Of a stretch of DNA of 33,510 bases, positions 1 through 7,296 are shown piece by piece; positions within the stretch are counted from its first letter, which is position 1, and each line of letters begins with the position of its first letter. The translations under genes and the position numbers were made by a program. The notes beneath the pieces were generated by a model. The model was given only the letters and a program-made list of their open reading frames with translations. It did no database searches and was not told the origin of the DNA. The stretch is from NCBI GenBank assembly GCA_015056005.1, contig SVHB01000026.1, positions 1 to 33,510 of the forward strand. The letters are read 5' to 3'. Source of the DNA: Clostridiales bacterium. Its GTDB lineage: Bacteria; Bacillota; Clostridia; Christensenellales; UBA1750.

Positions 1-44
1 AATTCTTTTTCATATTGCTGTATATGTCGGTATTCTCTTGCCAT
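1..44 (-). CDS. Start of a probable IS3-family transposase OrfA (partial)
   Basis: Only the first 14 codons are inside the window; the gene runs off the left edge. The peptide reads MAREYRHIQQYEKE, which resembles the N-terminus of the helix-turn-helix OrfA of clostridial IS3-type elements (similar starts of the form M-A/S-R-x-Y-R-x-I-x-x-Y-E-K-E, recalled from family knowledge). A ribosome site AGGGGGA lies about eight bases before the ATG and is the 3' arm of the hairpin at 52-88. With so few residues the identity is tentative; it could be another HTH protein. Confidence 0.45.
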   Translation of the reverse strand, partial: MAREYRHIQQYEKE

Positions 45-51
45 ACAAAAT

Positions 52-88
52 CCCCCTATGGTAGTCCCTTTAATTCTACCATAGGGGG
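52..88 (-). other. Perfect 13-bp hairpin sequestering the ribosome site of the left-edge gene
   Basis: CCCCCTATGGTAG (52-64) and CTACCATAGGGGG (76-88) form a perfect 13-bp stem with an 11-base loop. Read on the minus strand, the second arm contains the AGGGGG ribosome site of the gene starting at 44, so folding would hide it. Transposase genes often carry such a structure, which blocks translation from read-through transcripts. On the plus strand a short T-run (94-98) follows, so it could also terminate a transcript arriving from the left. Confidence 0.5.
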
Positions 89-151
89 TGGTCTTTTTCT
101 ATTGTCCGTTTTTACTGGACCTGTGCATAATAACAGGCGGCGCAGTTTTAT

Positions 152-1096
152 TTATATAAGTGCAAGTTCGTCTATCCTGCGCACAAGGCTCAAGGTATAG
201 GGGGTAAAGTATTTCTGCCAGAAATGAAGCGCGGTGGGGTTAAAGCTTTCGCAGTCAACTCCAAGCTTGGTAATGCCTTCCTCTCTGACGCTATCCGACA
301 TGAAGCTGAGTATGCCTTTGGCGATGTTTTGTCCTCTATATTCCTCAAGGCAGAAGGCGCCGCTGATATTGAGCATATCATCGCCTTCGGTAGAAAAGTT
401 CTCGCCGTCTTTTGAAAGCTCGATATATGCGATTATTTTTGTTCCGTCCGCTGCGGCGAATATCCTTGGCTTGTCAGCTTCTCTTTTGGATATCCAGTTT
501 TCATTCATGGCTTTGGTGTGCACCATAAAACAAGGGCTTTTGCCCAAGTGATGGGCAAGCGCTTCTCTCAGGCAGCGTATATCGCTCTGCCTGTTTCGAT
601 CAAGTTCAAAAACGTTTATTCCTTGCGGGATATCGCCCTCGATCTTCTCGTTTTCCCTTATAAGATCCATGCAGCGCATGCCGAAGCCGTAGGTAAAGAA
701 GGCTTCCTTTGCAACTGAGTCATGAGTATACAGCGATATCGTATGGCTCAAAGCGCCCGAGCGCACCCATTTTTCAGATGCAGCTTCATACATGCGCTGA
801 TATATCCTTGCCCTGTTTTCCTTTTGGGCGGCATGGGCATGTATGGGAGAAAAGAAGCCTGCCGTATCCTTTGTGCAGAATACGGGCGCATGCGGTCCGA
901 AAGCACCCAAATATCCTAAGAGCTTGTCGCCTTCAACTGCGGCAACGGCGATCCCTTTTGAGATAAGCCCGTCAAGCTTTGGAAAATCCGGTGATTCGGG
1001 CAAGGCAGGGACTTTACTGCGTTCTTCAAAGTAGTTTTCCATCATCAGCTTTTCTGCCCGAGGGATATATTCTTTGGTCAATTCGATTATTTTCAT
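152..1096 (-). CDS. GNAT-family N-acetyltransferase (two-domain)
   Basis: The 314-residue protein is long for one GNAT fold (about 150), so it is probably two tandem GNAT-like halves. The C-terminal half carries the acetyl-CoA motif: GAFCLEEYRGQNIAKG around residues 246-261, with R-G-Q-N-I-A matching the usual R/Q-x-x-G-x-A loop, followed by NPTALHFWQKY near 286-296, the typical end of the fold. The N-terminal half shows no clean acetyl-CoA motif. The ATG at 1096 has AAAGGA 8 bases upstream. The acceptor cannot be named. The gene lies behind its own promoter (1275-1303), a 19-codon leader ORF (1180-1239) and an intrinsic terminator (1121-1146), an arrangement typical of antibiotic-inducible genes; acetylation of a drug is therefore a reasonable but unproved guess. 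Confidence 0.85.
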   Translation of the reverse strand: MKIIELTKEYIPRAEKLMMENYFEERSKVPALPESPDFPKLDGLISKGIAVAAVEGDKLLGYLGAFGPHAPVFCTKDTAGFFSPIHAHAAQKENRARIYQRMYEAASEKWVRSGALSHTISLYTHDSVAKEAFFTYGFGMRCMDLIRENEKIEGDIPQGINVFELDRNRQSDIRCLREALAHHLGKSPCFMVHTKAMNENWISKREADKPRIFAAADGTKIIAYIELSKDGENFSTEGDDMLNISGAFCLEEYRGQNIAKGILSFMSDSVREEGITKLGVDCESFNPTALHFWQKYFTPYTLSLVRRIDELALI

Positions 1097-1120
1097 AAAT
1101 GCATTCCTTTCAAAACAAAA

Positions 1121-1146
1121 AGCACCCCCGGAAAACCGGAAGTGCT
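1121..1146 (-). terminator. Intrinsic terminator inside the leader of the GNAT gene (attenuator)
   Basis: On the minus strand an 11-bp stem (1146-1136 with 1131-1121, two G-U pairs) closes a TTTT loop and is followed by TTTTGTTTTG at 1120-1111. It ends 25 bases before the GNAT ATG and downstream of the gene's promoter, so it can only act as an attenuator for that gene, and as a terminator for read-through from degV. Confidence 0.8.
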
Positions 1147-1179
1147 GATTTTGCTGTTTGACAAAAGCGCAGGGTGCAT

Positions 1180-1239
1180 TTACCTTGTGCGCACACGGCT
1201 GACAGCATTACTTCCAATTACCGACAAGTAAGTTTTCAT
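1180..1239 (-). CDS. 19-residue leader peptide of the GNAT gene
   Basis: The ORF encodes MKTYLSVIGSNAVSRVRTR and stops with TAA. A weak ribosome site (CGGTG, 9 bases from ATG; AAAGGA further up) precedes it. The C-terminus has Arg-Val-Arg and Arg-Thr-Arg, i.e. Arg-X-Arg motifs, which are the sequences at which macrolide-bound ribosomes are known to stall. Codons 16-19 overlap the 5' arm of a hairpin (1192-1188 pairing with 1171-1167, plus GGT/ACC). Disrupting that hairpin would free GCACCC (1177-1172) to pair with GGGTGC (1127-1122) in the terminator. Translation is inferred, not shown. Confidence 0.65.
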   Translation of the reverse strand: MKTYLSVIGSNAVSRVRTR

Positions 1240-1274
1240 AAAGCTGTTCACCGTCCTTTCGTGCTTATGAAAGG

Positions 1275-1303
1275 ATTATATTCCCATATTGTCCGTATGT
1301 CAA
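1275..1303 (-). promoter_or_regulatory. Sigma-A promoter for the GNAT leader
   Basis: TTGACA (1303-1298) and TATAAT (1280-1275) are separated by exactly 17 bases. The start point near 1267 gives a transcript beginning about 28 bases before the leader ORF. Confidence 0.85.
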
Positions 1304-1307
1304 GCCT

Positions 1308-2150
1308 TTAAGCGGGCGCGCCGTCTTCAAAGCCGATGAGCAAGCCGCCGCGCTCTGCATAGAAGCTGCAAAGGGCATGGCAGGTGCCTATCTTTACATC
1401 GACCTTGGGAAAGGCTTCGATAATGGCGTTTTTAAGCTCGGTGGCGGCTTCAAGGTTGAAGCAGTGGTCGATCCTGACCTTGCCGCCTGCAAAGCCCATT
1501 TCCTTCATGGAGCCGAAAATGGTGCTCAGAGCCTTTTTTTCGCCCCTGCATTTATGCAGCATTTCAAGGGTGCCGACGTCGCTGGCTTTACCGATTGCGT
1601 GAATGCCCAGAACGCCTGCGATCTTGGCGACGGCGGGGTTGACTCTGCCGTTTCTTGCAAGATTATTGAGGGATTTAAGCGAAAAAAGCAGATGCGTATG
1701 CTGCTGATAATTCTTGATCGCGCTTTCGATCTTTTCAAAGGTGTCGCCCGCAAGCACGCGCTCTTTGATCTTTTCGATAATGAGCAGCATTTCGGGACCC
1801 GTGGAGAGGGAATCTATAACGCAGACCTTTTTTTCCTTGAATTTGTTCAAATAATCCTGCGCTGCCTGTTTTGCGGCGTTGAAGCTGCCGGAAAGGTTGC
1901 TGGTGATGGCAATGGCAAAAATGTTCTCGAAATTCTCAAAAGCCTCTGTCCATTCCTGAGCATTGGGACAGGAAGAGCCTGATCTGCCGGTGTATTTACG
2001 CAGATCGTCTACCATGGCTTCGACATTAAGCGAAGTATCGTCGACATATTCTTTTTCGCTTGTGATTATCTTCAACGGCACAGAGGAATATGCTATATCC
2101 TCCATCTCAAAAACATTGGAGGAAGAATCCGCTACGATCTTAAAACTCAA
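1308..2150 (-). CDS. DegV family fatty-acid-binding protein
   Basis: About 280 residues, the usual DegV length. It begins SFKIVADSSSN, the canonical DegV opening, and keeps the conserved TSNLSGSFNAA segment and the SLKSLNNLARNGRV segment that lines the ligand site. DegV (FakB-like) proteins bind one fatty acid and, in FakA/FakB systems, present it to a kinase for phosphorylation. An in-frame ATG exists at 2177, but the promoter at 2195-2223 would put the RNA start near 2188, leaving almost no leader and no ribosome site. The TTG at 2150 has GGGGTG six bases upstream and gives the family N-terminus, so it is preferred. The gene has its own promoter and no terminator before the GNAT promoter immediately downstream. 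Confidence 0.88.
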   Translation of the reverse strand: MSFKIVADSSSNVFEMEDIAYSSVPLKIITSEKEYVDDTSLNVEAMVDDLRKYTGRSGSSCPNAQEWTEAFENFENIFAIAITSNLSGSFNAAKQAAQDYLNKFKEKKVCVIDSLSTGPEMLLIIEKIKERVLAGDTFEKIESAIKNYQQHTHLLFSLKSLNNLARNGRVNPAVAKIAGVLGIHAIGKASDVGTLEMLHKCRGEKKALSTIFGSMKEMGFAGGKVRIDHCFNLEAATELKNAIIEAFPKVDVKIGTCHALCSFYAERGGLLIGFEDGAPA

Positions 2151-2194
2151 AATGGGCACCCCAAACTGCATAAGCATTCATCTTTATAATATAG

Positions 2195-2223
2195 ATTATA
2201 AACTCAAGAAATTCTTCTGTCAA
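2195..2223 (-). promoter_or_regulatory. Sigma-A promoter for degV
   Basis: TTGACA (2223-2218), 17-base spacer, TATAAT (2200-2195). It is nearly back to back with the divergent promoter at 2255-2283. Confidence 0.85.
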
Positions 2224-2254
2224 GAGTTTTTAAAAAACCGATGAAAAGATATTG

Positions 2255-2283
2255 TTGACTTTATGATGGAATGCGGATATAAT
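2255..2283 (+). promoter_or_regulatory. Sigma-A promoter for the DUF1836 gene
   Basis: TTGACT (2255-2260), 17-base spacer, TATAAT (2278-2283). The 28-base RNA leader contains the ribosome site GGGAGGG at 2297-2303. Confidence 0.85.
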
Positions 2284-2310
2284 AAACTGTAGATTTGGGA
2301 GGGATGATTT

Positions 2311-2817
2311 GTGGATAATATGATCAGAGACGTCATGCGCGATTCGCTGCAGGGCTTTTCGCTTCCTAAATACGACGATATCCCGGATGTGGGGCTTTAT
2401 CTTGAGCAGACGGCGAAATACGTTTCGCAGTGCCTTTCTCCTCTTGAAGGGGTCAGCATAACCACCTCGATGATAAGCAATTATGTCAAAAGGGGTCTTA
2501 TCGACAGCCCCAAAAAGAAGCAGTACGACCGCGACAGGATAGCGTATATCATTTATATCGCTGCTGTAAAGAATGTGCTCACCATAGACGAGATACAAAA
2601 AACAGTCGGCATACAGAAAAATTCATATCCCGCAAAAGTGGCTTACGATTATTTTGCAAGCGAATTTGAAAACGTCCTTCAATATGTGTTCGGAATAAAG
2701 GAAAGCTTGGACAACGTGGGCGTGGAAAACACCGATGAGAAAATCATGCTTAGAAATACCATAATAACCGCGGCGCATAAGATATATCTGGATAAGCTTT
2801 TTGCCGTGATGGGATAA
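2311..2817 (+). CDS. DUF1836 domain protein (putative MerR-like regulator)
   Basis: 168 residues starting at GTG, seven bases after GGGAGGG. The segment from about residue 18 (LPKYDDIPDVGLYLEQ) through SITTSMISNYVKRGLI, KKKQYDRDRIAYIIYI and VLTIDEIQKTV matches the DUF1836 pattern as I know it: a winged-helix-like N-terminal region with the S-M-I-N/S-N-Y-V-K signature. Members are uncharacterised; a DNA-binding role is inferred from that helix-turn-helix-like stretch. It is monocistronic, between its own promoter and the terminator at 2834-2861. Confidence 0.8.
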   Translation: MDNMIRDVMRDSLQGFSLPKYDDIPDVGLYLEQTAKYVSQCLSPLEGVSITTSMISNYVKRGLIDSPKKKQYDRDRIAYIIYIAAVKNVLTIDEIQKTVGIQKNSYPAKVAYDYFASEFENVLQYVFGIKESLDNVGVENTDEKIMLRNTIITAAHKIYLDKLFAVMG

Positions 2818-2833
2818 AAATAATAGGGTAAGA

Positions 2834-2861
2834 ACCGCAGACACAGCTGTTGTCTGCGGTT
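2834..2861 (+). terminator. Intrinsic terminator after the DUF1836 gene
   Basis: ACCGCAGACA pairs with TGTCTGCGGT around a seven-base loop, followed by TTTTTG. Confidence 0.85.
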
Positions 2862-2878
2862 TTTGTTTATGATAGAAT
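2850..2878 (+). promoter_or_regulatory. Possible promoter of the nitrilase-GDPD gene
   Basis: TTGTCT (2850-2855), 17-base spacer, TAGAAT (2873-2878). It overlaps the 3' arm of the preceding terminator. The start point would fall near 2885, which favours the ATG at 2897 over the one at 2879. Confidence 0.5.
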
Positions 2879-2896
2879 ATGTCAGAGGTGAAAAAT

Positions 2897-4486
2897 ATGA
2901 AGACCTGTGTTATTCAGCCTCCCTATTCAAGGGATGCTTCTTTCAGCGACGAATATTTTGTTTTTAAGCTTGATCAGCTTGATAAATGCGATGAAAGCTT
3001 TGATATAATAGTCCTTCCCGAGTACAGCGATGTTCCCTGCGCTGTAAATACGCTTGAGGAAGCCTTGTTTTACCATGAAAAGTATATAGATATCCTTCTT
3101 GATAAATGCATACGCACCGCAAAGCGCTGCCATGCGATTGTCTTTGTAAACGCTCTGTTTTATGAAGACGGCTGGATGAACGCAACATATTGCTACGACA
3201 GACAGGGCGAGCTTGCGGGGATATATCTGAAAAAGCATTTGCCTCCGCTTGAGGAAAAGACCTTGAGACTGAGAAAAGATTATACATACGAGCCTTCGTT
3301 TCCATATATCCTTGAAATGGAAGGGCTCAGGTTTGCTTTTATGACCTGCTATGACTTCTATTTCTATGAAGCCTTTGCAAATATTGCCAGATATAACGTC
3401 GATATCATAATCGGATGCTCTCTGCAGCGCAGCGACAGCCATGATGCCATAGAGATAATGTGCAGATTCCTTGCTTACAACACAAATGCATATGTTATAA
3501 GGTCTTCGGTCAGCTTTTCTGAGGATTCGAATATTTGCGGAGCAAGCATGGTGGTATCGCCCAAGGGTGAGGTGCTTGTCAATATGCAGGGTAGGTTCGG
3601 CATGGGCGTGGCGGAATTTGACGAGCGAGAAAAGCATTATAAGCCCGGCGGATTCGGCAACCCTGATTGCGCACATCACGAATATATCGAATACGGCAGG
3701 AAACCGTGGCAGTACAGGATGGGAGGACCTCAGGTGGTTCCATTTGACAACGAGATGACGTATCCCAGGATATGCGCTCACCGCGGCTTTTCCACGATAG
3801 CCCCTGAAAACTCAATGCCTGCTTTCGGCGCGGCGATAGCGATGGGGGCGCACGAGATAGAATTTGATCTGTGGCCTGCAAAGGACGGGGAGATAGTTTC
3901 GATACATGACCCAACTCTGGACAGGGTGAGCGACGGCTGCGGCAAGGTATATGAGCATACCTATGAAGAACTGCAGGCGCTCGATTTCGGCAGCAAGTTT
4001 TCCGATAAATTCAGGAATCTCAGGATCGTTTCTTTTGAGGAAATACTCAGAAAATTTGCGGGTCAAACGATTATGAACGTCCATGTAAAGCCGTTTGCGG
4101 GGATCAAATATCCTTTTGAGCATATGCAAAAGATCATAGCTTTGTTAAGAAAATACGATTGCGCAAGGCATATGTATTTCATGCTCGAGCCTGATGAGGA
4201 TATAAGAATGTTCAAGGAATATGCACCCGATATAAACATCTGCGTTGGGCATGATCAAAAGCGCCCATGGGAGATCGTGGACAGAGCCATAGCGCTTGGC
4301 GCACAGAAAGTGCAGCTGTTCAAGCCTTATTTCAATCAGGAGATGATAGATAAAGCCCATGCAAACGGCATAATCTGCAACGTGTTCTTTGCGGATGATC
4401 CCGAGGAAGCGAAAAAGTACCTTGAAATGGGCATAGATACTATCCTTACGAATGATTATAATATTGTTTCTCAGGTCATAAAATAA
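2897..4486 (+). CDS. Fusion of carbon-nitrogen hydrolase and glycerophosphodiester phosphodiesterase domains
   Basis: 529 residues. Residues 1-265 form a nitrilase-superfamily amidohydrolase domain with the catalytic triad visible: Glu42 (LPEYSD), Lys113 (LKKHLPP), Cys151 (TCYDFYFYE). Residues 290-529 form a GDPD TIM barrel: His295-Arg296 (CAHRG), Glu322 and Asp324 (EIEFD), His337-Asp338 (SIHDPT). The glutamate expected in the next metal-binding strand (N-I-E-I-K) is His396 here (NVHVKP), so activity of this half may be altered. The combination suggests cleavage of an amide and a phosphodiester in related substrates, but the substrate is unknown. The start at 2897 has GAGGTG six bases upstream; an in-frame ATG at 2879 has none. 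There is no signal peptide, so it is probably cytoplasmic. It converges on the MFS operon across a shared terminator. Confidence 0.88.
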   Translation: MKTCVIQPPYSRDASFSDEYFVFKLDQLDKCDESFDIIVLPEYSDVPCAVNTLEEALFYHEKYIDILLDKCIRTAKRCHAIVFVNALFYEDGWMNATYCYDRQGELAGIYLKKHLPPLEEKTLRLRKDYTYEPSFPYILEMEGLRFAFMTCYDFYFYEAFANIARYNVDIIIGCSLQRSDSHDAIEIMCRFLAYNTNAYVIRSSVSFSEDSNICGASMVVSPKGEVLVNMQGRFGMGVAEFDEREKHYKPGGFGNPDCAHHEYIEYGRKPWQYRMGGPQVVPFDNEMTYPRICAHRGFSTIAPENSMPAFGAAIAMGAHEIEFDLWPAKDGEIVSIHDPTLDRVSDGCGKVYEHTYEELQALDFGSKFSDKFRNLRIVSFEEILRKFAGQTIMNVHVKPFAGIKYPFEHMQKIIALLRKYDCARHMYFMLEPDEDIRMFKEYAPDINICVGHDQKRPWEIVDRAIALGAQKVQLFKPYFNQEMIDKAHANGIICNVFFADDPEEAKKYLEMGIDTILTNDYNIVSQVIK

Positions 4487-4491
4487 AAATG

Positions 4492-4512
4492 CCGCCGAGC
4501 CCAGCTCGGCGG
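4492..4512. terminator. Bidirectional terminator between convergent genes
   Basis: CCGCCGAGC/GCTCGGCGG with a three-base loop; A-rich on the left and CTTTCT on the right, so it can serve both the plus-strand fusion gene and the minus-strand transporter. Confidence 0.75.
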
Positions 4513-4517
4513 TCTTT

Positions 4518-5741
4518 CTATTTGGCTGTAAATCGGTCCCATTTTTTTGAAAAGGCAATGCATGTCAAAGCACCGGCAATGGCGATAAATGCCCAGAAAA
4601 GGGAAGTCGCACTCCAGCCGAATGCATCGGTAAAGACTGCGATACCATAGGTGGATATCGCGCTGCCCACATAGGTGCAGGAGTTGATCACGCCGGATAC
4701 CAGCGAGACTCTGCCGAATCTTTTGAAATGGGGCGGGACCATGCAGATGAGTATGAGGTTCACTCCATGCATACTGCCAACCAGGAGCGCGAACATCAAA
4801 AGCGAAATGAGAACGCTTTTTGAACCCGTGATATTGAGCAAAACCGCGCTTATGCAGCCGATAAGGAAGAACGAGCAAGCGCAGGTGAGCTCGTTTTTGA
4901 TAATTTTTTCGTAAATGAACTGCGCTGCCTGAAAGCTTATGATGGAAAACACAGGAAGGATAACGCCTGTGAGTATTGAGGCGGAGCTGCCCAATGAGAA
5001 GATCTCGGAAACATAGGAAGGCATCCAGTTGGTAACTCCGTCCCTGAGCGCGCCCTGCAGAACTATCGCAAACATAATAAAGATCAGCAATACTGCAGTG
5101 GAGGCGGTAAAGCGATCCTGAGATGGAGTCTCGGTTTTTGTAACTTCCGGGCTTTTTCTCTCTCCCGAGAAGTTTTTACCGAAAATAATGACCCAGAATA
5201 TGCCCATCAAAAGCGCCATTATGCCGCTTACAATGAACACCGCCTTGAAGGAAGCGTATTTTATGAGCAAGGGCGCCAGAAGATACACAGCAATGGTACC
5301 GAAGGAGCTGCCCCAGCTTACGTGTACGCAGGCCTTCTGGTATTGATCGGGTTCAAGATTCTGCGCAAGTATTGTTATGAGCGGCGGCCACATCATCGCC
5401 TGAGCGAAGCCGTTTACCGCCCATATCGGCACGAGCAGAGTACCGTTTGGCATGAGCGATACCAGTATGTTCATAAGCGATGTTACCATAAAGCCGGTAA
5501 ATATGATATACTGCGGCTTGAACCTGTCTCCGAGATATCCGCTTATTATCTGACCTACGCCGTAGGTTATGGAACAGGCGGTCAATGTAAGGGCTGCGAC
5601 CGATCTTTTGGCAAAACCGCTTTGTATGATCTCAACCAGCACAGCGCTCATATTTATGCGCGAAACATAGCTTACAAAATAGACGGCCGCGCACAGCAAA
5701 GCCAGCGCGGCGCCTTTCTTTTTGTCGAGAAATTCACTCAT
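4518..5741 (-). CDS. MFS transporter, GlpT/UhpT-like (organophosphate:phosphate antiporter type)
   Basis: 407 residues with about 12 hydrophobic segments. The N-terminal YFVSYVSRINMSAVLVEI and the loop QIISGYLGDRFKPQYII resemble the OPA branch of the MFS, in which YxxRxNxS and SGxLGDRF-K/R-P are typical. Members exchange organic phosphates for phosphate, which would fit the neighbouring phosphohydrolase genes; the substrate itself cannot be read from sequence. The ATG at 5741 overlaps the stop of the preceding gene in an ATGA junction, with GGAGGG about 13 bases upstream, implying translational coupling. Last gene of the four-gene operon that starts at 8163. Confidence 0.85.
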   Translation of the reverse strand: MSEFLDKKKGAALALLCAAVYFVSYVSRINMSAVLVEIIQSGFAKRSVAALTLTACSITYGVGQIISGYLGDRFKPQYIIFTGFMVTSLMNILVSLMPNGTLLVPIWAVNGFAQAMMWPPLITILAQNLEPDQYQKACVHVSWGSSFGTIAVYLLAPLLIKYASFKAVFIVSGIMALLMGIFWVIIFGKNFSGERKSPEVTKTETPSQDRFTASTAVLLIFIMFAIVLQGALRDGVTNWMPSYVSEIFSLGSSASILTGVILPVFSIISFQAAQFIYEKIIKNELTCACSFFLIGCISAVLLNITGSKSVLISLLMFALLVGSMHGVNLILICMVPPHFKRFGRVSLVSGVINSCTYVGSAISTYGIAVFTDAFGWSATSLFWAFIAIAGALTCIAFSKKWDRFTAK

Positions 5742-6508
5742 AACAGGGAAGTGCCCTCCCATTCGGGAGCGCTTTCACAGCCAAGCACCTTGGCAACGGT
5801 AGGCGCGATATCCTTTATGGAAACGGGACGGTCAAAAACACCCGGGGAAACCTCTTTGCCGTAAATGATCACGGGAATGAGCATATCCTCGTTCATTTCG
5901 GTGCCGTGGCTGCGCTCATGCCCGCCGTGGTCGGCTATGACGATGGTTATATATTCATCGGGCGTGCTTTCGATGATATCCTTTATCTGGGAGAAAGCAA
6001 CATCGACGCTGTGCATATATTTTTCGCCCATCCAGCCGTATGCATGACCTTCCTCATCGGGCCAGCCGATATAGGTAAAGCAGAAATCGGGCTTATTGCT
6101 GTTTATAAAATCTATTGAAGCTTTTACAGTCATCTCACAGGCTTTTTCATAGCCGTAGATGCTGCCGGAGAAAAACTGCTTTGTCATCATCTTTCCGCCG
6201 GGGCGGTTAAGATCGGTCAGCGCTTCCCAGTTATAGAACATAGCCGAGGTGCGAGGGCGGATCTGCTCTACGATGCCGTCAATGGGCCTTACCTGAGGGG
6301 TGAAGGTATTGGTGGTAACGCCGTGCCTGCCGGGGTCTACCGAATGAAAAAGCGACATATGGCAGGGCAGTGTGACCGAGGGCATAACCGTGCGCGCTTC
6401 CATGGTGGAAAGGCTTTTCGCGATGAGCTCTTTCGCATAAGGATTTGAGCAGGAAAGTACCGCATCGGGTCTCATGCCGTCTACAAGGACGATATGTACT
6501 TTGGTCAT
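5738..6508 (-). CDS. Alkaline-phosphatase-superfamily phosphohydrolase (NPP / phosphodiesterase type)
   Basis: 256 residues. The metal site of the alkaline phosphatase/nucleotide pyrophosphatase superfamily is recognisable: Asp10 (VLVDGMRPD), nucleophile Thr46 (MPSVTLPCH), Asp151 and His155 (WPDEEGHAYG), Asp193-His194 (ADHGGHERSHG) and His201. The short length and lack of a signal peptide indicate a soluble cytoplasmic enzyme, so its substrate is probably imported, plausibly by the coupled transporter. A clear AAAGGAG site lies before the ATG. Phosphodiester, pyrophosphate or phosphonate hydrolysis are all possible within this superfamily. Confidence 0.85.
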   Translation of the reverse strand: MTKVHIVLVDGMRPDAVLSCSNPYAKELIAKSLSTMEARTVMPSVTLPCHMSLFHSVDPGRHGVTTNTFTPQVRPIDGIVEQIRPRTSAMFYNWEALTDLNRPGGKMMTKQFFSGSIYGYEKACEMTVKASIDFINSNKPDFCFTYIGWPDEEGHAYGWMGEKYMHSVDVAFSQIKDIIESTPDEYITIVIADHGGHERSHGTEMNEDMLIPVIIYGKEVSPGVFDRPVSIKDIAPTVAKVLGCESAPEWEGTSLL

Positions 6509-6533
6509 TTTATTTTCTCCTTTTCATGCCGAT

Positions 6534-7295
6534 CTATAATGAAAGAATTTTTTTTACGTCAAACAGGCTTTTTTCCGGGTCGCCTTCGGGGAAGTATTCA
6601 AGCCCGACCGCACCTTTGTAACCAAGAGCTTTGAGCTTTTTTATCACTGCGGGATAGTTGAGCTCGCCGTTTTCGTTTATCTCATGCCTTCCGGGTACAC
6701 CGGCTATATGGATATGCCCGATCCTGTCGATGCATTTTTCTAAGTTGTTCAGGATATTGCCTTCGCTCAGCTGCTGATGATAAACGTCAAAAAGTATTTT
6801 TACGTATTTGGAATCAACTTCGTTTGTGATTTCATAAGCTTCGGCGCTTTTTGCAAGGTAATAACCCTTGTGATCGTAAAGATCATTCAAAGGCTCGATC
6901 AAAAGAGTTATCCCGCTCTCTTCAAGTAAGGGCAGGCATTGTTTCAGCCCTTCGACTATCGAGGCGTGCTGAACTTCCCTTGAAAGCCCCTTTTGGTCTG
7001 CGCCGACCTGAGATATGAGCGAGTTTATCCCAAGGCGTTTGGCGATCTCGATGCTTTCTTTCAGACCGTTTATATATTCGCTCCTGAGGTTTTTATCGGT
7101 CAAAGGCACCATTTTGGTGCACATGGCAGAAATCTGCATGCCGGTTTTCTCTTTTGCGGAAGCGATGGAATCGATATCCTGATCCCACCAGCCCCAGAAT
7201 TCACAAAAGCCAAAACCCGCAAAATACGCCCTTTCAACAGCTTCGGATAAGGGTACTCCCCTGAATACGGAATTTAAGCAAACTGACAGATACAT
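6534..7295 (-). CDS. Sugar phosphate isomerase/epimerase, hydroxypyruvate-isomerase-like
   Basis: 253-residue TIM barrel of the xylose-isomerase-like (AP endonuclease 2) family. Metal and catalytic residues in the Hyi pattern: Glu134 (LLIEPLN), Asp170/His173 (LFDVYHQQ), His196 (HIHIAGVPGRHE) and Glu233 (GLEYFP). This pattern matches hydroxypyruvate isomerase and related 2-keto-sugar isomerases. It starts one base after the stop of the upstream gene, so the two are cotranslated. The substrate is likely the sugar or sugar acid released by the operon's other enzymes (inference). Confidence 0.85.
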   Translation of the reverse strand: MYLSVCLNSVFRGVPLSEAVERAYFAGFGFCEFWGWWDQDIDSIASAKEKTGMQISAMCTKMVPLTDKNLRSEYINGLKESIEIAKRLGINSLISQVGADQKGLSREVQHASIVEGLKQCLPLLEESGITLLIEPLNDLYDHKGYYLAKSAEAYEITNEVDSKYVKILFDVYHQQLSEGNILNNLEKCIDRIGHIHIAGVPGRHEINENGELNYPAVIKKLKALGYKGAVGLEYFPEGDPEKSLFDVKKILSL

Positions 7296-7296
7296 A

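Noticed and set aside
1377-1982. 201-residue plus-strand open frame
   Set aside because: It is antisense to the well-supported degV gene, has no ribosome site and no recognisable protein.
2927-3781. 284-residue minus-strand open frame
   Set aside because: Shadow of the nitrilase-GDPD fusion; composition is that of an antisense frame (His/Ile/Cys-rich).
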